From assembly GCA_035771165.1 (NCBI GenBank), contig JAWNZC010000102.1:2806001-2870000 (forward strand): a DNA stretch of 64,000 bases, read 5' to 3'. The notes under the pieces were generated by a model that did no database searches, was not told the DNA's origin, and saw nothing but the letters and a program-made list of their open reading frames with translations. This stretch comes from Paragorgia papillata. Taxonomy: Eukaryota; Cnidaria; Anthozoa; Scleralcyonacea; Coralliidae. This document shows, one piece after another, positions 34,101 through 47,500 of this stretch; the first letter of the stretch is position 1; every line of letters starts with the position of its first letter. The position numbers and the translations under genes are program-made.

Positions 34101-37100
34101 TGACGTCCCCAAACCTGGAAATTCGGGTAGCCCGCCTCGCGGGCTTTCCAAATATATAAGTCTCGACGCCTGAGGCGTTAATCGATTTTATGACCTTATT
34201 TGGGCTGCCACGCCCACAGTTTTGGGTGTGACGTCCCCAAACCTGGAAATTCGGGTAGCCCGCCTCGCGGGCTTTCCAAATATATAAGTCTCGACGCCTG
34301 AGGCGTTAATCTGATTTTTATGACCTTATTTGGGCTGCCACGCCCACAGTTTTGGGTGTGACGTCGCCCAAACCTGGGAATTCGGGTAGCCCGCCTCGCG
34401 GGCTTTCCAAAATATATAAGTCTCGACGCCTGAGGCGTTAATCGATTTTATGACCTTATTTGGGCTGCCACGCCCACAGTTTTGGGTGTGACGTCCCCAA
34501 ACCTGGAAATTCGGGTAGCCCGCCTCGCGGGCTTTCCAAATATATAAGTCTCGACGCCTGAGGCGTTAATCGATTTTTATGACCTTATTTGGGCTGCCAC
34601 GCCCACAGTTTTGGGTGTGACGTCCCCAAACCTGGAAATTCCGGGCTAGCCCGCCTCGCGGGCTTTCCAAATATATAAGTCTCGACGCCTGAGGCGTTAA
34701 TCGATTTTATGACCTTATTTGGGCTGCCACGCCCACAGTTTTGGGTGTGACGTCCCCAAACCTGGAAATTCGGGTAGCCCGCCTCGCGGGCTTTCCAAAT
34801 ATATAAGTCTCGACGCCTGAGGCGTTAATCGATTTTATGACCTTATTTGGGCTGCCACGCCCACATGTTTTGGGTGTGACGTCCCCAAACCTGGAAATTT
34901 CGGGTAGCCCGCCTCGCGGGCTTTCCAAATATATAAGTCTCGACGCCTGAGGCGTTAATCGATTTTATGACCTTATTTGGGCTGCCACGCCCACAGTTTT
35001 GGGTGTGACGTCCCCAAACCTGGAAATTCGGGTAGCCCGCCTCGCGGGCTTTCCAAATATATAAGTCACGACGCCTGAGGCGTTAATCGATTTTATGACC
35101 TTATTTGGGCTGCCACGCCCACAGTTTTGGGTGTGACGTCCCCAAACCTGGAAATTTCGGGTAGCCCGCCTCGCGGGCTTTCCAAATATATAAGTCCTCG
35201 ACGCCTGAGGCGTTAAATCGATTTTTATGACCATATTTGGGCTGCCACGCCCACAGTTTTGGGTGTGACGTCCCCAAACCTGGAAATTCGGGTAGCCCGC
35301 CTCGCGGGCTTTCCAAATATATAAGTCCTCGACGCCTGAGGCGTTAATCGATTTTATGACCTTATTTGGGCTGCCACGCCCACAGTTTTGGGTGTGACGT
35401 CCCCAAACCTGGGAAATTCGTGGTAGCCCGCCTCGCGGGCTTTCCAAATATATAAGTCTCGACGCCTGAGGCGTTAATCGATTTTATGACCTTATTTGGG
35501 CTGCCACGCCCACAGTTTTGGGTGTGACGTCCCCAAACCTGGAAATTCGGGTAGCCCGCCTCGCGGGCTTTCCAAATTTATAAGTCTCGACGCCTGAGGC
35601 GTTAATCGATTTTATGACCTTATTTGGGCTGCCACGCCCACAGTTTTGGGTGTGACGTCCCCAAACCTGGAAATTCGGGTAGCCCGCCTCGCGGGCTTTC
35701 CAAATATATAAGTCTCGACGCCTGAGGCGTTAATCGATTTTATGACCTTATTTGGGCTGCCACGCCCACAGTTTTTGGGTGTGACGTCCCCAAACCTGGA
35801 AATTCGGGTAGCCCGCCTCGCGGGCTTTCCAAATATATAAGTCTCGACGCCTGAGGCGTTAATCGATTTTATGACCTTATTTGGGCTGCCACGCCCCACA
35901 GTTTTGGGTGTGACGTCCCCAAACCTGGAAATATCGGGTAGCCCGCCTCGCGGGCTTTCCAAATATATAAGTCTCGACGCCTGAGGCGTTAATCGATTTT
36001 ATGACCTTATTTGGGCTGCCACGCCCACAGTTTTGGGTGTGACGTCCCCAAACCTGGAAATTCGGGTAGCCCGCCTCGCGGGCTTTCCAAATATATAAGT
36101 CTCGACGCCTGAGGCGTTAATCGATTTTATGACCTTATTTGGGCTGCCACGCCCACAGTTTTGGGTGTGACGATCCCCAAACCTGGAAATTCGGGTAGCC
36201 CGCCTCGCGGGCTTTCCAAATATATAAGTCTCGACGCCTGAGGCGTTAATCGATTTTAATGACCTTATTTGGGCTTGCCACGCCCACAGTTTTGGGTGTG
36301 ACGTCCCCAAACCTGGAAATTCGGGTAGCCCGCCTCGCGGGCTTTCCAAATATATAAGTCTCGACGCCTGAGGCGTTAATCGATTTTATGACCTTATTTG
36401 GGCTGCCACGCCCACAGTTTTGGGTGTGACGTCCCCAAACCTGGAAAATTCGGGTAGCCCGCCTCGCGGGCTTTTCCAAATATATAAGTCTCGACGCCTG
36501 AGGCGTTAATCGATTTTATTGACCTTATTTGGGCTGCCACGCCCACAGTTTTGGGTGTGACGTCCCCAAACCTGGAAATTCGGGTAGCCCGCCTCGCGGG
36601 CTTTCCAAATATATAAGTCTCGAACGCCTGAGGCGTTAAATCGTATTTTATGACCTTATTTGGGCTGCCACGCCCACAGTTTTGGGTGTGACGTCCCCAA
36701 ACTGGAAATTCGGGTAGCCCGCCTCGCGGGCTTTCCAAATATATAAGTCTCGACGCCTGAGGCGTTAATCGATTTTATGACCTTATTTGGGCTGCCACGC
36801 CCACAGTTTTGGGTGTGACGTCCCCAAACCTGGAAATTTCGGGTAGCCCGCCTCGCGGGCTTTCCAAATATATAAGTCTCGACGCCTGAGGCGTTAATCG
36901 ATTTTATGACCTTATTTGGGCTGCCACGCCCACAGTTTTGGGTGTGACGTCCCCAAACCTGGAAATTCGGGTAGCCCGCCTCGCGGGCTTTCCAAATATA
37001 TAAGTCTCGACGCCTGAGGCGTTAATCGATTTTATGAACCTTATTTGGGCTGCCACGCCCACAGTTTTGGGTGTGACGTCCCCAAACCTGGAAATTCGGG

Positions 37101-40100
37101 TAGCCCGCCTCGCGGGCTTTCCAAATATATAAGTCTCGACGCCTGAGGCGTTAATCGATTTTATGACCATTATTTGGGCTGCCACGCCCACAGTTTTGGG
37201 TGTGACGTCCCCAAACCTGGAAATTCGGTTAGCCCCGCCTCGCGGGCTTTCCCAAATATATAAGTCTCGACGCCTGAGGCGTTAATCGATTTTATGACCT
37301 TATTTGGGCTGCCACGCCACAGTTTTGGGTGTGACGTCCCCAAACCTGGAAATTCGGGGTAGCCCGCCTCGCGGGCTTTCCAAATATATAAGTCTCGACG
37401 CCTGAGGCGTTAATCGATTTTATGACCTTATTTGGGCTGCCACGCCCACAGTTTTGGGTGTGACGTACCCAAACCTGGAAATTCGGGTAGCCCGCCTCGC
37501 GGGCTTTCCAAATATATAAGTCTCGACGCCTGAGGCGTTAATCGATTTTATGACCTTATTTGGGCTGCCACGCCCACAGTTTTGGGTGTGACGTCCCCAA
37601 ACCTGGAAATTCGGGTAGCCCGCCTCGCGGGCTTTCAAAATATATAAGTCTCGACGCCTGAGGCGTTAATCGATTTTATGACCTTATTTGGGCTGCCACG
37701 CCCACAGTTTTGGGTGTGACGTCCCCAAACCTGGAAATTCGGGTAGCCCGCCTCGCGGGCTTTCCAAATATATAAGTCTCGACGCCTGAGGCGTTAATCG
37801 ATTTTATGACCTTATTTGGGCTGCCACGCCCACAGTTTTGGGTGTGACGTCCCCAAACCTGGAAATTCGGGTAGCCGCCTCGCGGGCTTTCCAAATATAT
37901 AAGGTCTCGACGCCTGAGGGCGTTAATCGATTTTATGACCTTATTTGGGCTGCCACGCCCACAGTTTTGGGTGTGACGTCCCAAACCTGGAAATTCGGGT
38001 AGCCCGCCTCGCGGGCTTTCCAAATATATAAGTCTCGACGCCTGAGGCGTTAATCGATTTTATGACCTTATTTGGGCTGCCACGCCCACAGTTTTGGGTG
38101 TGACGTCCCCAAACCTGGAAATTCGGGTAGCCCGCCTCGCGGGCTTTCCAAATATATAAGTCTCGACGCCTGAGGCGTTAATCGATTTTATGACCTTATT
38201 TGGGCTGCCACGCCCACAGTTTTTGGGTGTGACGTCCCCAAACCTGCAAATTCGGGTAGCCCGCCTCGCGGGCTTTCCAAATATATAAGTCTCGACGCCT
38301 GAGGCGTTAATCGATTTTATGACCTTATTTGGGCTGCCACGCCCACAGTTTTGGGTGTGACGTCCCCAAACCTGGAAATTCGGGTAGCCCGCCTCGCGGG
38401 CTTTCCAAATATATAAGTCTCGACGCCTGAGGCGTTAATCGATTTTATGACCTTATTTGGGCTGCCACGCCCACAGTTTTGGGTGTGACGTCCCCAAACC
38501 TGGAAATTCGGGTAGCCCGCCTCGCGGGCTTTCCAAATATATAAGTCTCGACGCCTGAGGCGTTAATCGATTTTATGACCTTATTTGGGCTGCCACGCCC
38601 ACAGTTTTGGGTGTGACGTCCCCAAACCTGGAAAATTCGGGTAGCCCGCCTCGCGGGCTTTCCAAATATATAAGTCTCGACGCCTGAGGCGTTAATCGAT
38701 TTTATGACCTTATTTGGGCTGCCACGCCCACAGTTTTGGGTGTGACGTCCCCAAACTGGAAATTCGGGTAGCCCGCCTCGCGGGCTTTCCAAATATATAA
38801 GTCTCGACGCCTGAGGCGTTAATCGATTTTATGACCTTATTTGGGCTGCCACGCCCACAGTTTTTGGGTGTGACGTCCCCAAACCTGGAAATTCGGGTAG
38901 CCCGCCTCGCGGGCTTTCCAAATATATAAGTCTCGACGCCTGAGGCGTTAATCGATTTTATGACCTTATTTGGGCTGCCAACGCCCACAGTTTTGGGTGT
39001 GACGTCCCCAAACCTGGAAATTCGGGTAGCCCGCCTCGCGGGCTCTCCAAATATATAAGTCTCGACGCCTGAGGCGTTAATCGATTTTATGACCTTATTT
39101 GGGCTGCCACGCCCACAGTTTTGGGTGTGACGTCCCCAAACCTGGAAATTCGGGTAGCCCGCCTCGCGGGCTTTCCAAATATATAAGTCTCGACGCCTGA
39201 GGCGTTAATCGATTTTATGACCTTATTTGGGCTGCCACGCCCACAGTTTTGGGTGTGACGTCCCCAAACCTGGAAATTCGGGTAGCCCGCCTCGCGGGCT
39301 TTCCAAATATATAAGTCTCGACGCCTGAGGCGTTTAATCGATTTTATGACCTTATTTGGGCTGCCACGCCCACAGTTTTTGGGTGTGACGTCCCCAAACC
39401 CGGAACTTCGGGTAGCCCGCCCCGCGGGCTTTCCAAATATATATGTCTCGACGCCTGAGGCGTTAATCGATTTTATGACCTTATTTGGGCTGCCACGCCC
39501 ACAGTTTTGGGTGTGACGTCCCCAAACCTGGAAATTCGGGTAGCCCGCCTCGCGGGCTTTCCAAATATATAAGTCTCGACGCCTGAGGCGTTAATCGATT
39601 TTATGACCTTATTTGGGCTGCCACGCCCACAGTTTTGGGTGTGACGTCCCCAAACCTGGAAATTCGGGTAGCCCGCCTCGCGGGCTTTCCAAATATATAA
39701 GTCTCGACGCCTGAGGCGTTAATCGATTTTATGACCTTATTTGGGCTGCCACGCCCACAGTTTTGGGTGTGACGTCCCCAAACCTGGAAATTCGGGTAGC
39801 CCGCCTCGCGGGCTTTCCAAATATATAAGTCTCGACGCCTGAGGCGTTAATCGATTTTATGACCTTATTTGGGCTGGCCACGCCCACAGTTTTGGGTGTG
39901 ACGTCCCCAAACCTGGAAATTCGGGTAGCCCGCCTCGCGGCCTTTCCAAATATATAAGTCTCGACGCCTGAGGCGTTAATCGATTTTATGACCTTATTTG
40001 GGCTGCCACGCCCACAGTTTTGGGTGTGACGTCCCCAAACCTGGAAATTCGGGTAGCCCGCCTCCGCGGGCTTTCCAAATATATAAGTCTCGACGCCTGA

Positions 40101-43100
40101 GGCGTTAATCGATTTTATGACCTTATTTGGGCTGCCACGCCCACAGTTTTTGGGTGTGACGTCCCCAAACCTGGAAATTCGGGTAGCCCGCCTCGCGGGC
40201 TTTCCAAATATATAAGTCTCGACGCCTGAGGCGTTAATCTGATTTTATGACCTTATTTGGGCTGCCACGCCCACAGTTTTTGGGTGTGACGTCCCCAAAC
40301 CTGGAAATTCGGGTAGCCCGCCTCGCGGGCTTTCCAAATATATAAGTCTCGACGCCTGAGGCGTTAATCGATTTTATGACCTTATTTGGGCTGCCACGCC
40401 CACAGTTTTGGGTGTGACGTCCCAAACCTGGGAAATTCGGGTAGCCCGCCTCGCGGGCTTTCCAAATATATAAGTCTCGACGCCTGAGGCGTTAATCGAT
40501 TTTATGACCTTATTTGGGCTGCCACGCCCACAGTTTTGGGTGTGACGTCCCCAAAACTGGAAATTCGGGTAGCCCGCCTCGCGGGCTTTCCAAATATATA
40601 AGTCTCGACGCCTGAGGCGTTAATCGATTTTATGACCTTATTTGGGCTGCCACGCCCACAGTTTTGGGTGTGACGTCCCCAAACCTGGAAATTCGGGTAG
40701 CCCGCCTCGCGGGCTTTCCAAATATATAAGTCTCGACGCCTGAGGCGTTTATCGATTTTATGACCTTATTTGGGCTGCCACGCCCACAGTTTTGGGTGTG
40801 ACGTCCCCAAACCTGGAAATTCGGGTAGCCCCGCCTCGCGGGCTTTCCAAATATATAAGTCTCGACGCCTGAGGCGTTAATCGATTTTATGACCTTATTT
40901 GGGCTGCCACGCCCAACAGTTTTGGGTGTGACGTCCCCAAAACCTGGAAATTCGGGTAGCCCGCCTCGCGGGCTTTCCAAATATATAAGTCTCGACGCCT
41001 GAGGCGTTAATCGATTTTATGACCTTATTTGGGCTGCCACGCCCACAGTTTTGGGTGTGACGTCCCCAAACCTGGAAATTCGGGTAGCCCGCCTCGCGGG
41101 CTTTCCAAATATATAAGTCTCGACGCCTGAGGCGTTAATCGATTTTATGACCTTATTTGGGCTGCCCCGCCCACAGTTTTGGGTGTGACGTCCCCAAACC
41201 TGGAAATTCGGGTAGCCCGCCTCGCGGGCTTTCCAAATATAAAAGTCTCGACGCCTGAGGCGTTAATCGATTTTATGACCTTATTTGGGCTGCCACGCCC
41301 ACAGTTTTGGGTGTGACGTCCCCAAACCTGGAAATTCGGGTAGCCCGCCTCGCGGGCTTTCCAAATATATAAGTCTCGACGCCTGAGGCGTTAATCGATT
41401 TTATGACCTTATTTGGGCTGCCACGCCACAGTTTTGGGTGTGACGTCCCCAAACCTGCAAATTCGGGTAGCCCGCCTCGCGGGCTTTCCAAATATATAAG
41501 TCTCGACGCCTGAGGCGTTAATCGATTTTATGACCCTATTTGGGCTGCCACGCCCACAGTTTTGGGTGTGACGTCCCCAAACCTGGAAATTCGGGTAGCC
41601 CGCCTCGCGGGCTTTCCAAATATATAAGTCTCGACGCCTGAGGCGTTAATCGATTTTATGACCTTATTTGGGCTGCCACGCCCACAGTTTTGGGTGTGAC
41701 GTCCCCAAACCTGGAAATTCGGGTAGCCCGCCTCGCGGGCTTTCCAAATATATAAGTCTCGACGCCTGAGGCGTGAATCGATTTTATGACCTTATTTGGG
41801 CTGCCACGCCCACAGTTTTGGGTGTGACGTCCCCAAACCTGGAAATTCGGGTAGCCCGCCTCGCGGGCTTTCCAAATATATAAGTCTCGACGCCTGAGGC
41901 GTTAATCGATTTTATGACCTTATTTGGGCTGCCACGCCCACAGTTTTGGGTGTGACGTCCCCAAACCTGGAAATTCGGGTAGCCCGCCTCGCGGGCTTTC
42001 CAAATATATAAGTCTCGACGCCTGAGGCGTTAATCGATTTTATGACCTTATTTGGGCTGCCACGCCACAGTTTTGGGTGTGAGCGTCCCCAAACCTGGAA
42101 ATTCGGGTAGCCCGCCTCGCGGGCTTTCCAAATATATAAGTCTCGACGCCTGAGGCGTTAATCGATTTTATGACCTTATTTGGGCTGCCCACGCCCACAG
42201 TTTTGGGTGTGACGTCCCCAAACCTGGAAATTCGGGTAGCCCGCCTCGCGGGCTTTCCAAATATATAAGTCTCGACGCCTGAGGCGTTAATCGATTTTAT
42301 GACCTTATTTGGGCTGCCACGCCCACAGTTTTGGGTGTGACGTCCCCAAACCTGGAAATTCGGGTAGCCCGCCTCGCGGGCTTTCCAAATATATAAGTCT
42401 CGACGCCTGAGGCGTTTAATCGATTTTATGACCTTATTTGGGCTGCCACGCCCACAGTTTTGGGTGTGACGTCCCCAAACCTGGAAATTCGGGTAGCCCG
42501 CCTCGCGGGCTTTCCCAAATATATAAGTCTCGACGCCTGAGGCGTTAATCGATTTTATGACCTTATTTGGGCTGCCACGCCCACAGTTTTGGGTGTGACG
42601 TCCCCAAACCTGGAAATTCGGGTAGCCCGCCTCGCGGGCTTTCCAAATATATAAGTCTCGACGCCTGAGGCGTTAATCGATTTTATGACCTTATTTGGGC
42701 TGCCACGCCCACAGTTTTGGGTGTGACGTCCCCAAACCTGGAAATTCGGGTAGCCCGCCTCGCGGGCTTTCCAAATATATAAGTCTCGACGCCTGAGGCG
42801 TTAATCGATTTTATGACCTTATTTGGGCTGCCACGCCCACAGTTTTTGGGTGTGACGTCCCCAAACCTGGAAATTCGGGTAGCCGCCTTCGCGGGCTTTC
42901 CAAATATATAAGTCTCGACGCCTGAGGCGTTAATCGATTTTATGACCTTATTTGGGCTGCCACGCCCACAGTTTTGGGTGTGACGTCCCCAAACCTGGAA
43001 ATTCGGGTAGCCCGCCTCGCGGGCTTTCCAAATATATAAGTCTCGACGCCTGAGGCGTTTAATCGATTTTATGACCTTATTTGGGCTGCCACGCCCACAG

Positions 43101-43979
43101 TTTTGGGTGTGACGTCCCCAAACCTGGAAATTCGGGTAGCCCGCCACGCGGGCTTTCCAAATATATAAGTCTCGACGCCTGAGGCGTTAATCGATTTTAT
43201 GACCTTATTTGGGCTGCCACGCCCACAGTTTTGGGTGTGACGTCCCCAAACCTGGAAATTCGGGTAGCCCGCCTCGCGGGCTTTCCAAATATATAAGTCT
43301 CGACGCCTGAGGCGTTAATCGATTTTATGACCTTATTTGGGCTGCCACGCCCACAGTATTTGGTGTGACGTCCCCAAACCTGAAATTCGGGTAGCCCGCC
43401 TCGCGGGCTTTCCAAATATATAAGTCTCGACGCCTGAGGCGTTAATCGATTTTATGACCTTATTTGGGCTGCCACGCCCACAGTTTTGGGTGTGACGTCC
43501 CCAAACCTGGAAATTCGGGTAGCCCGCCTCGCGGGCTTTCCAAATATATAAGTCTCGACGCCTGAGGCGTTAATCGATTTTAATGACCTTATCTTGGGCT
43601 GCCACGCCCACAGTTTTGGGTGTGACGTCCCCAAACCTGGAAATTCGGGTAGCCCCGCCTCGCGGGCTTTCCAAATATATAAGTCTCGACGCCTGAGGCG
43701 TTAATCGATTTTATGACCTTATTTGGGCTGCCACGACCACAGTTTTGGGTGTGACGTCCCCAAACCTGGAAATTCGGGTAGCCCGCCTCGCGGGCTTTCC
43801 AAATATATAAGTCTCGACGCCTGAGGCGTTAATCGATTTTATGACCTTATATTGGGCTGCCACGCCCACAGTTTTGGGTGTGACGTCCCCAAACCTGGAA
43901 ATTCGGGTAGCCCGCCTCGCGGGCTTTCCAAATATATAAGTCTCGACGCCTGAGGCGTTAATCGATTTTATGACCTTAT

Positions 43980-44520
43980 TTGGGCTGCCACGCCCACAGT
44001 TTTTGGTGTGACGTCCCCAAACCTGGAAATTCGATAGCCCGCCTCGCGGGCTTTCCAAATATATACGTCTCGACGCCTGAGGCGTTAATCGATTTTATGA
44101 CCGTATTTGGGCTGCCACGCCCACAGTTTTGGTGGTGACGTTCCCAAACCTGGATTCGGGTAGCCCCGCGGGCTTTCCAAATATATACGTCTCGACGCCT
44201 GAGTTAATCGATTTTATGACCTTATTTGGGCTGCCACGCCCACAGTGTTGGGTGTGACGTCCCCAAACCTGGAAATTCGGGTAGCCCGCCTCGCGGGCTT
44301 TCCAAATATATAAGTCTCGACGCCTGAGGCGTTAATCGATTTTATGACCTTATTTGGGCTGCCACGCCCACAGTTTTGGGTGTGACGTCACCAATCCTGG
44401 AAATTCGGGTAGCCCGCCTCGCGGGCTTTCCAAATATATAAGTCTCGACGCCTGAGTCGTTAATCGATTTTAAGACCTTATTTTGGCTGCCACGCCCACA
44501 GTGTTGGGTGTGACGTCCCC
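43980..44520 (+). repeat. Cluster of substitution-rich satellite units
   Basis: Several consecutive units differ by substitutions and short deletions rather than insertions: ATATACG for ATATAAG in two adjacent units, a unit shortened to about 120 bp near 44100-44216, GTGTTGGG for GTTTTGGG in two units, and TTAAGACC for TTATGACC. The units on both sides are near consensus. Confidence 0.7.
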
Positions 44521-47500
44521 AAACCTGGAAATTCGGGTAGCCCGCCTCGCGGGCTTTCCAAATATATAAGTCTCGACGCCTGAGGCGTTAATCGATTTTA
44601 TGACCTTATTTGGGCTGCCACGCCAACAGTTTTGGGTGTGACGTCCCCAAACCTGGAAATTCGGGTAGCCCGCCTCGCGGGCTTTCCAAATATATAAGTC
44701 TCGACGCCTGAGGCGTTAATCGATTTTATGACCTTATTTGGGCTGCCACGCCCACAGTTTTGGGTGTGACGTCCCCAAACCTGGAAATTCGGGTAGCCCG
44801 CCTCGCGGGCTTTCCAAATATATAAGTCTCGACGCCTGAGGCGTTAATCGATTTTATGACCTTATTTGGGCTGCCACGCCCACAGATATGGGTGTGACGT
44901 CCCCAAACCTGGAAATTCGGGTAGCCCGCCTCGCGGGCTTTCCAAATATATAAGTCTCGACGCCTGAGGCGTTAATCGATTTTTATGACCTTATTTGGGC
45001 TGCCACGCCCACAGTTTTGGGTGTGACGTCCCCAAACCTGGAAATTCGGGTAGCCCGCCTCGCGGGCTTTCCAAATATATAAGTCTCGACGCCTGAGGCG
45101 TTTATCGATTTTATGACCTTATTTGGGCTGCCACGCCCACAGTTTTGGGTGTGACGTCCCCAAACCTGGAAATTCGGGTAGCCCGCCTCGCGGGCTTTCC
45201 AAATATATAAGTCTCGACGCCTGAGGCGTTAATCGATTTTATGACCTTATTTGGGCTGCCACGCCCACAGTTTTGGGTGTGACGTCCCCAAACCTGGAAA
45301 TTCGGGTAGCCCGCCTCGCGGGCTTTCCAAATATATAAGTCTCGACGCCTGAGGCGTTAATCGTTTTTATGACCTTATTTGGGCTGCCACGCCCACAGTT
45401 TTGGGTGTGCCGTCCCCAAACCTGGAAATTCGGGTAGCCCGCCTCGCGGGCTTTCCAAATATATAAGTCTCGACGCCTGAGGCGTTAATCGATTTTATGA
45501 CCTTATTTGGGCTGCCACGCCCACAGTTTTGGGTGTGACGTCCCCAAACCTGGAAATTCGGGTAGCCCGCCTCGCGGGCTTTCCAAATATATAAGTCTCG
45601 ACGCCTGAGGCGTTAATCGATTTTATGACCTTATTTGGGCTGCCACGCCCACAGTTTTGGGTGTGACGTCCCCAAACCTGGAAATTCGGGTAGCCCGCCT
45701 CGCGGGCTTTCCAAATATATAAGTCTCGACGCCTGAGGCGTTAATCGATTTTATGACCTTATTTGGGCTGCCACGCCCACAGTTTTGGGTGTGACGTCCC
45801 CAAACCTGGAAATTCGGGTAGCCCGCCTCGCGGGCTTTCCAAATATATAAGTCTCGACGCCTGAGGCGTTAATCGATTTTATGACCTTATTTGGGCTGCC
45901 ACGCCCACAGTTTTGGGTGTGACGTCCCCAAACCTGGAAATTCGGGTAGCCCGCCTCGCGGGCTTTCCAAATATATAAGTCTCGACGCCTGAGGCGTTAA
46001 TCGATTTTATGACCTTATTTGGGCTGCCACGCCCACAGTTTTGGGTGTGACGTCCCCAAACCTGGAAATTCGGGTAGCCCGCCTCGCGGGCTTTCCAAAT
46101 ATATAAGTCTCGACGCCTGAGGCGTTAATCGATTTTATGACCTTATTTGGGCTGCCACGCCCACAGTTTTGGGTGTGACGTCCCCAAACCTGGAAATTCG
46201 GGTAGCCCGCCGCGCGGGCTTTCCAAATATATAAGTCTCGACGCCTGAGGCGTTAATCGATTTTATGACCTTATTTGGGCTGCCACGCCCACATTTTTGG
46301 GTGTGACGTCCCCAAACCTGGAAATTCGGGTAGCCCGCCTCGCGGGCTTTCCAAATATATAAGTCTCGACGCCTGAGGCGTTAATCGATTTTATGACCTT
46401 ATTTGGGCTGCCACGCCCACAGTTTTTGGGTGTGACGTCCCCCAAACCTGGAAATTCGGGTAGCCCGCCTCGCGGGCTTTCCAAATATATAAGTCTCGAC
46501 GCCTGAGGCGTTAATCGATTTTATGACCTTATTTGGGCTGCCACGCCCACAGTTTTGGGTGTGACGTCCCCAAACCTGGAAATTCGGGTAGCCCGCCTCG
46601 CGGGCTTTCCAAATATATAAGTCTCGACGCCTGAGGCGTTAATCGATTTTATGACCTTATTTGGGCTGCCACGCCCACAGTTTTTGGGTGTGACGTCCCC
46701 AAACCTGGAAATTCGGGTAGCCCGCCTCGCGGGCTTTTCCAAATATATAAGTCTCGACGCCTGAGGCGTTAATCGATTTTATGACCTTATTTGGGCTGCC
46801 ACGCCCACAGTTTTGGGTGTGACGTCCCCAAACCTGGAAATTCGGGTAGCCCGCCTCGCGGGCTTTCCAAATATATAAGTCTCGACGCCTGAGGCGTTAA
46901 TCGATTTTATGACCTTATTTGGGCTGCCACGCCCACAGTTTTGGGTGTGACGTCCCCAAACCTGGAAATTCGGGTAGCCCGCCTCGCGGGCTTTCCAAAT
47001 ATATAAGTCTCGACGCCGGAGGCGTTAATCGATTTTATGACCTTATTTGGGCTGCCACGCCCACAGTTTTGGGTGTGACGTCCCCAAACCTGGAACTTCG
47101 GGTAGCCCGCCTCGCGGGCTTTCCAAATATATAAGTCTCGACGCCTGAGGCGTTAATCGATTTTATGACCTTATTTGGGCTGCCACGCCCACAGATTTGG
47201 GTGTGACGTCCCCAAACCTGGAAATTCGGGTAGCCCGCCTCGCGGGCTTTCCAAATATATAAGTCTCGACGCCTGAGGCGTTAATCGATTTTATGACCTT
47301 ATTGGGGCTGCCACGCCACAGTTTTGGGTGTGACGTCCCCAAACCTGTAAATTGGGGTAGCCCGCCTCTCGGGCTTTCCAAATCTATAAGTCTCGACGCC
47401 AGAGGCGTTAATCGATTTTATGACCTTATTTGGGCTGCCACGCCCACAGTTTTGGGTGTGACGTCCCCAAACCTGCAAATTCTGGTAGCCCGCCTCGCGG

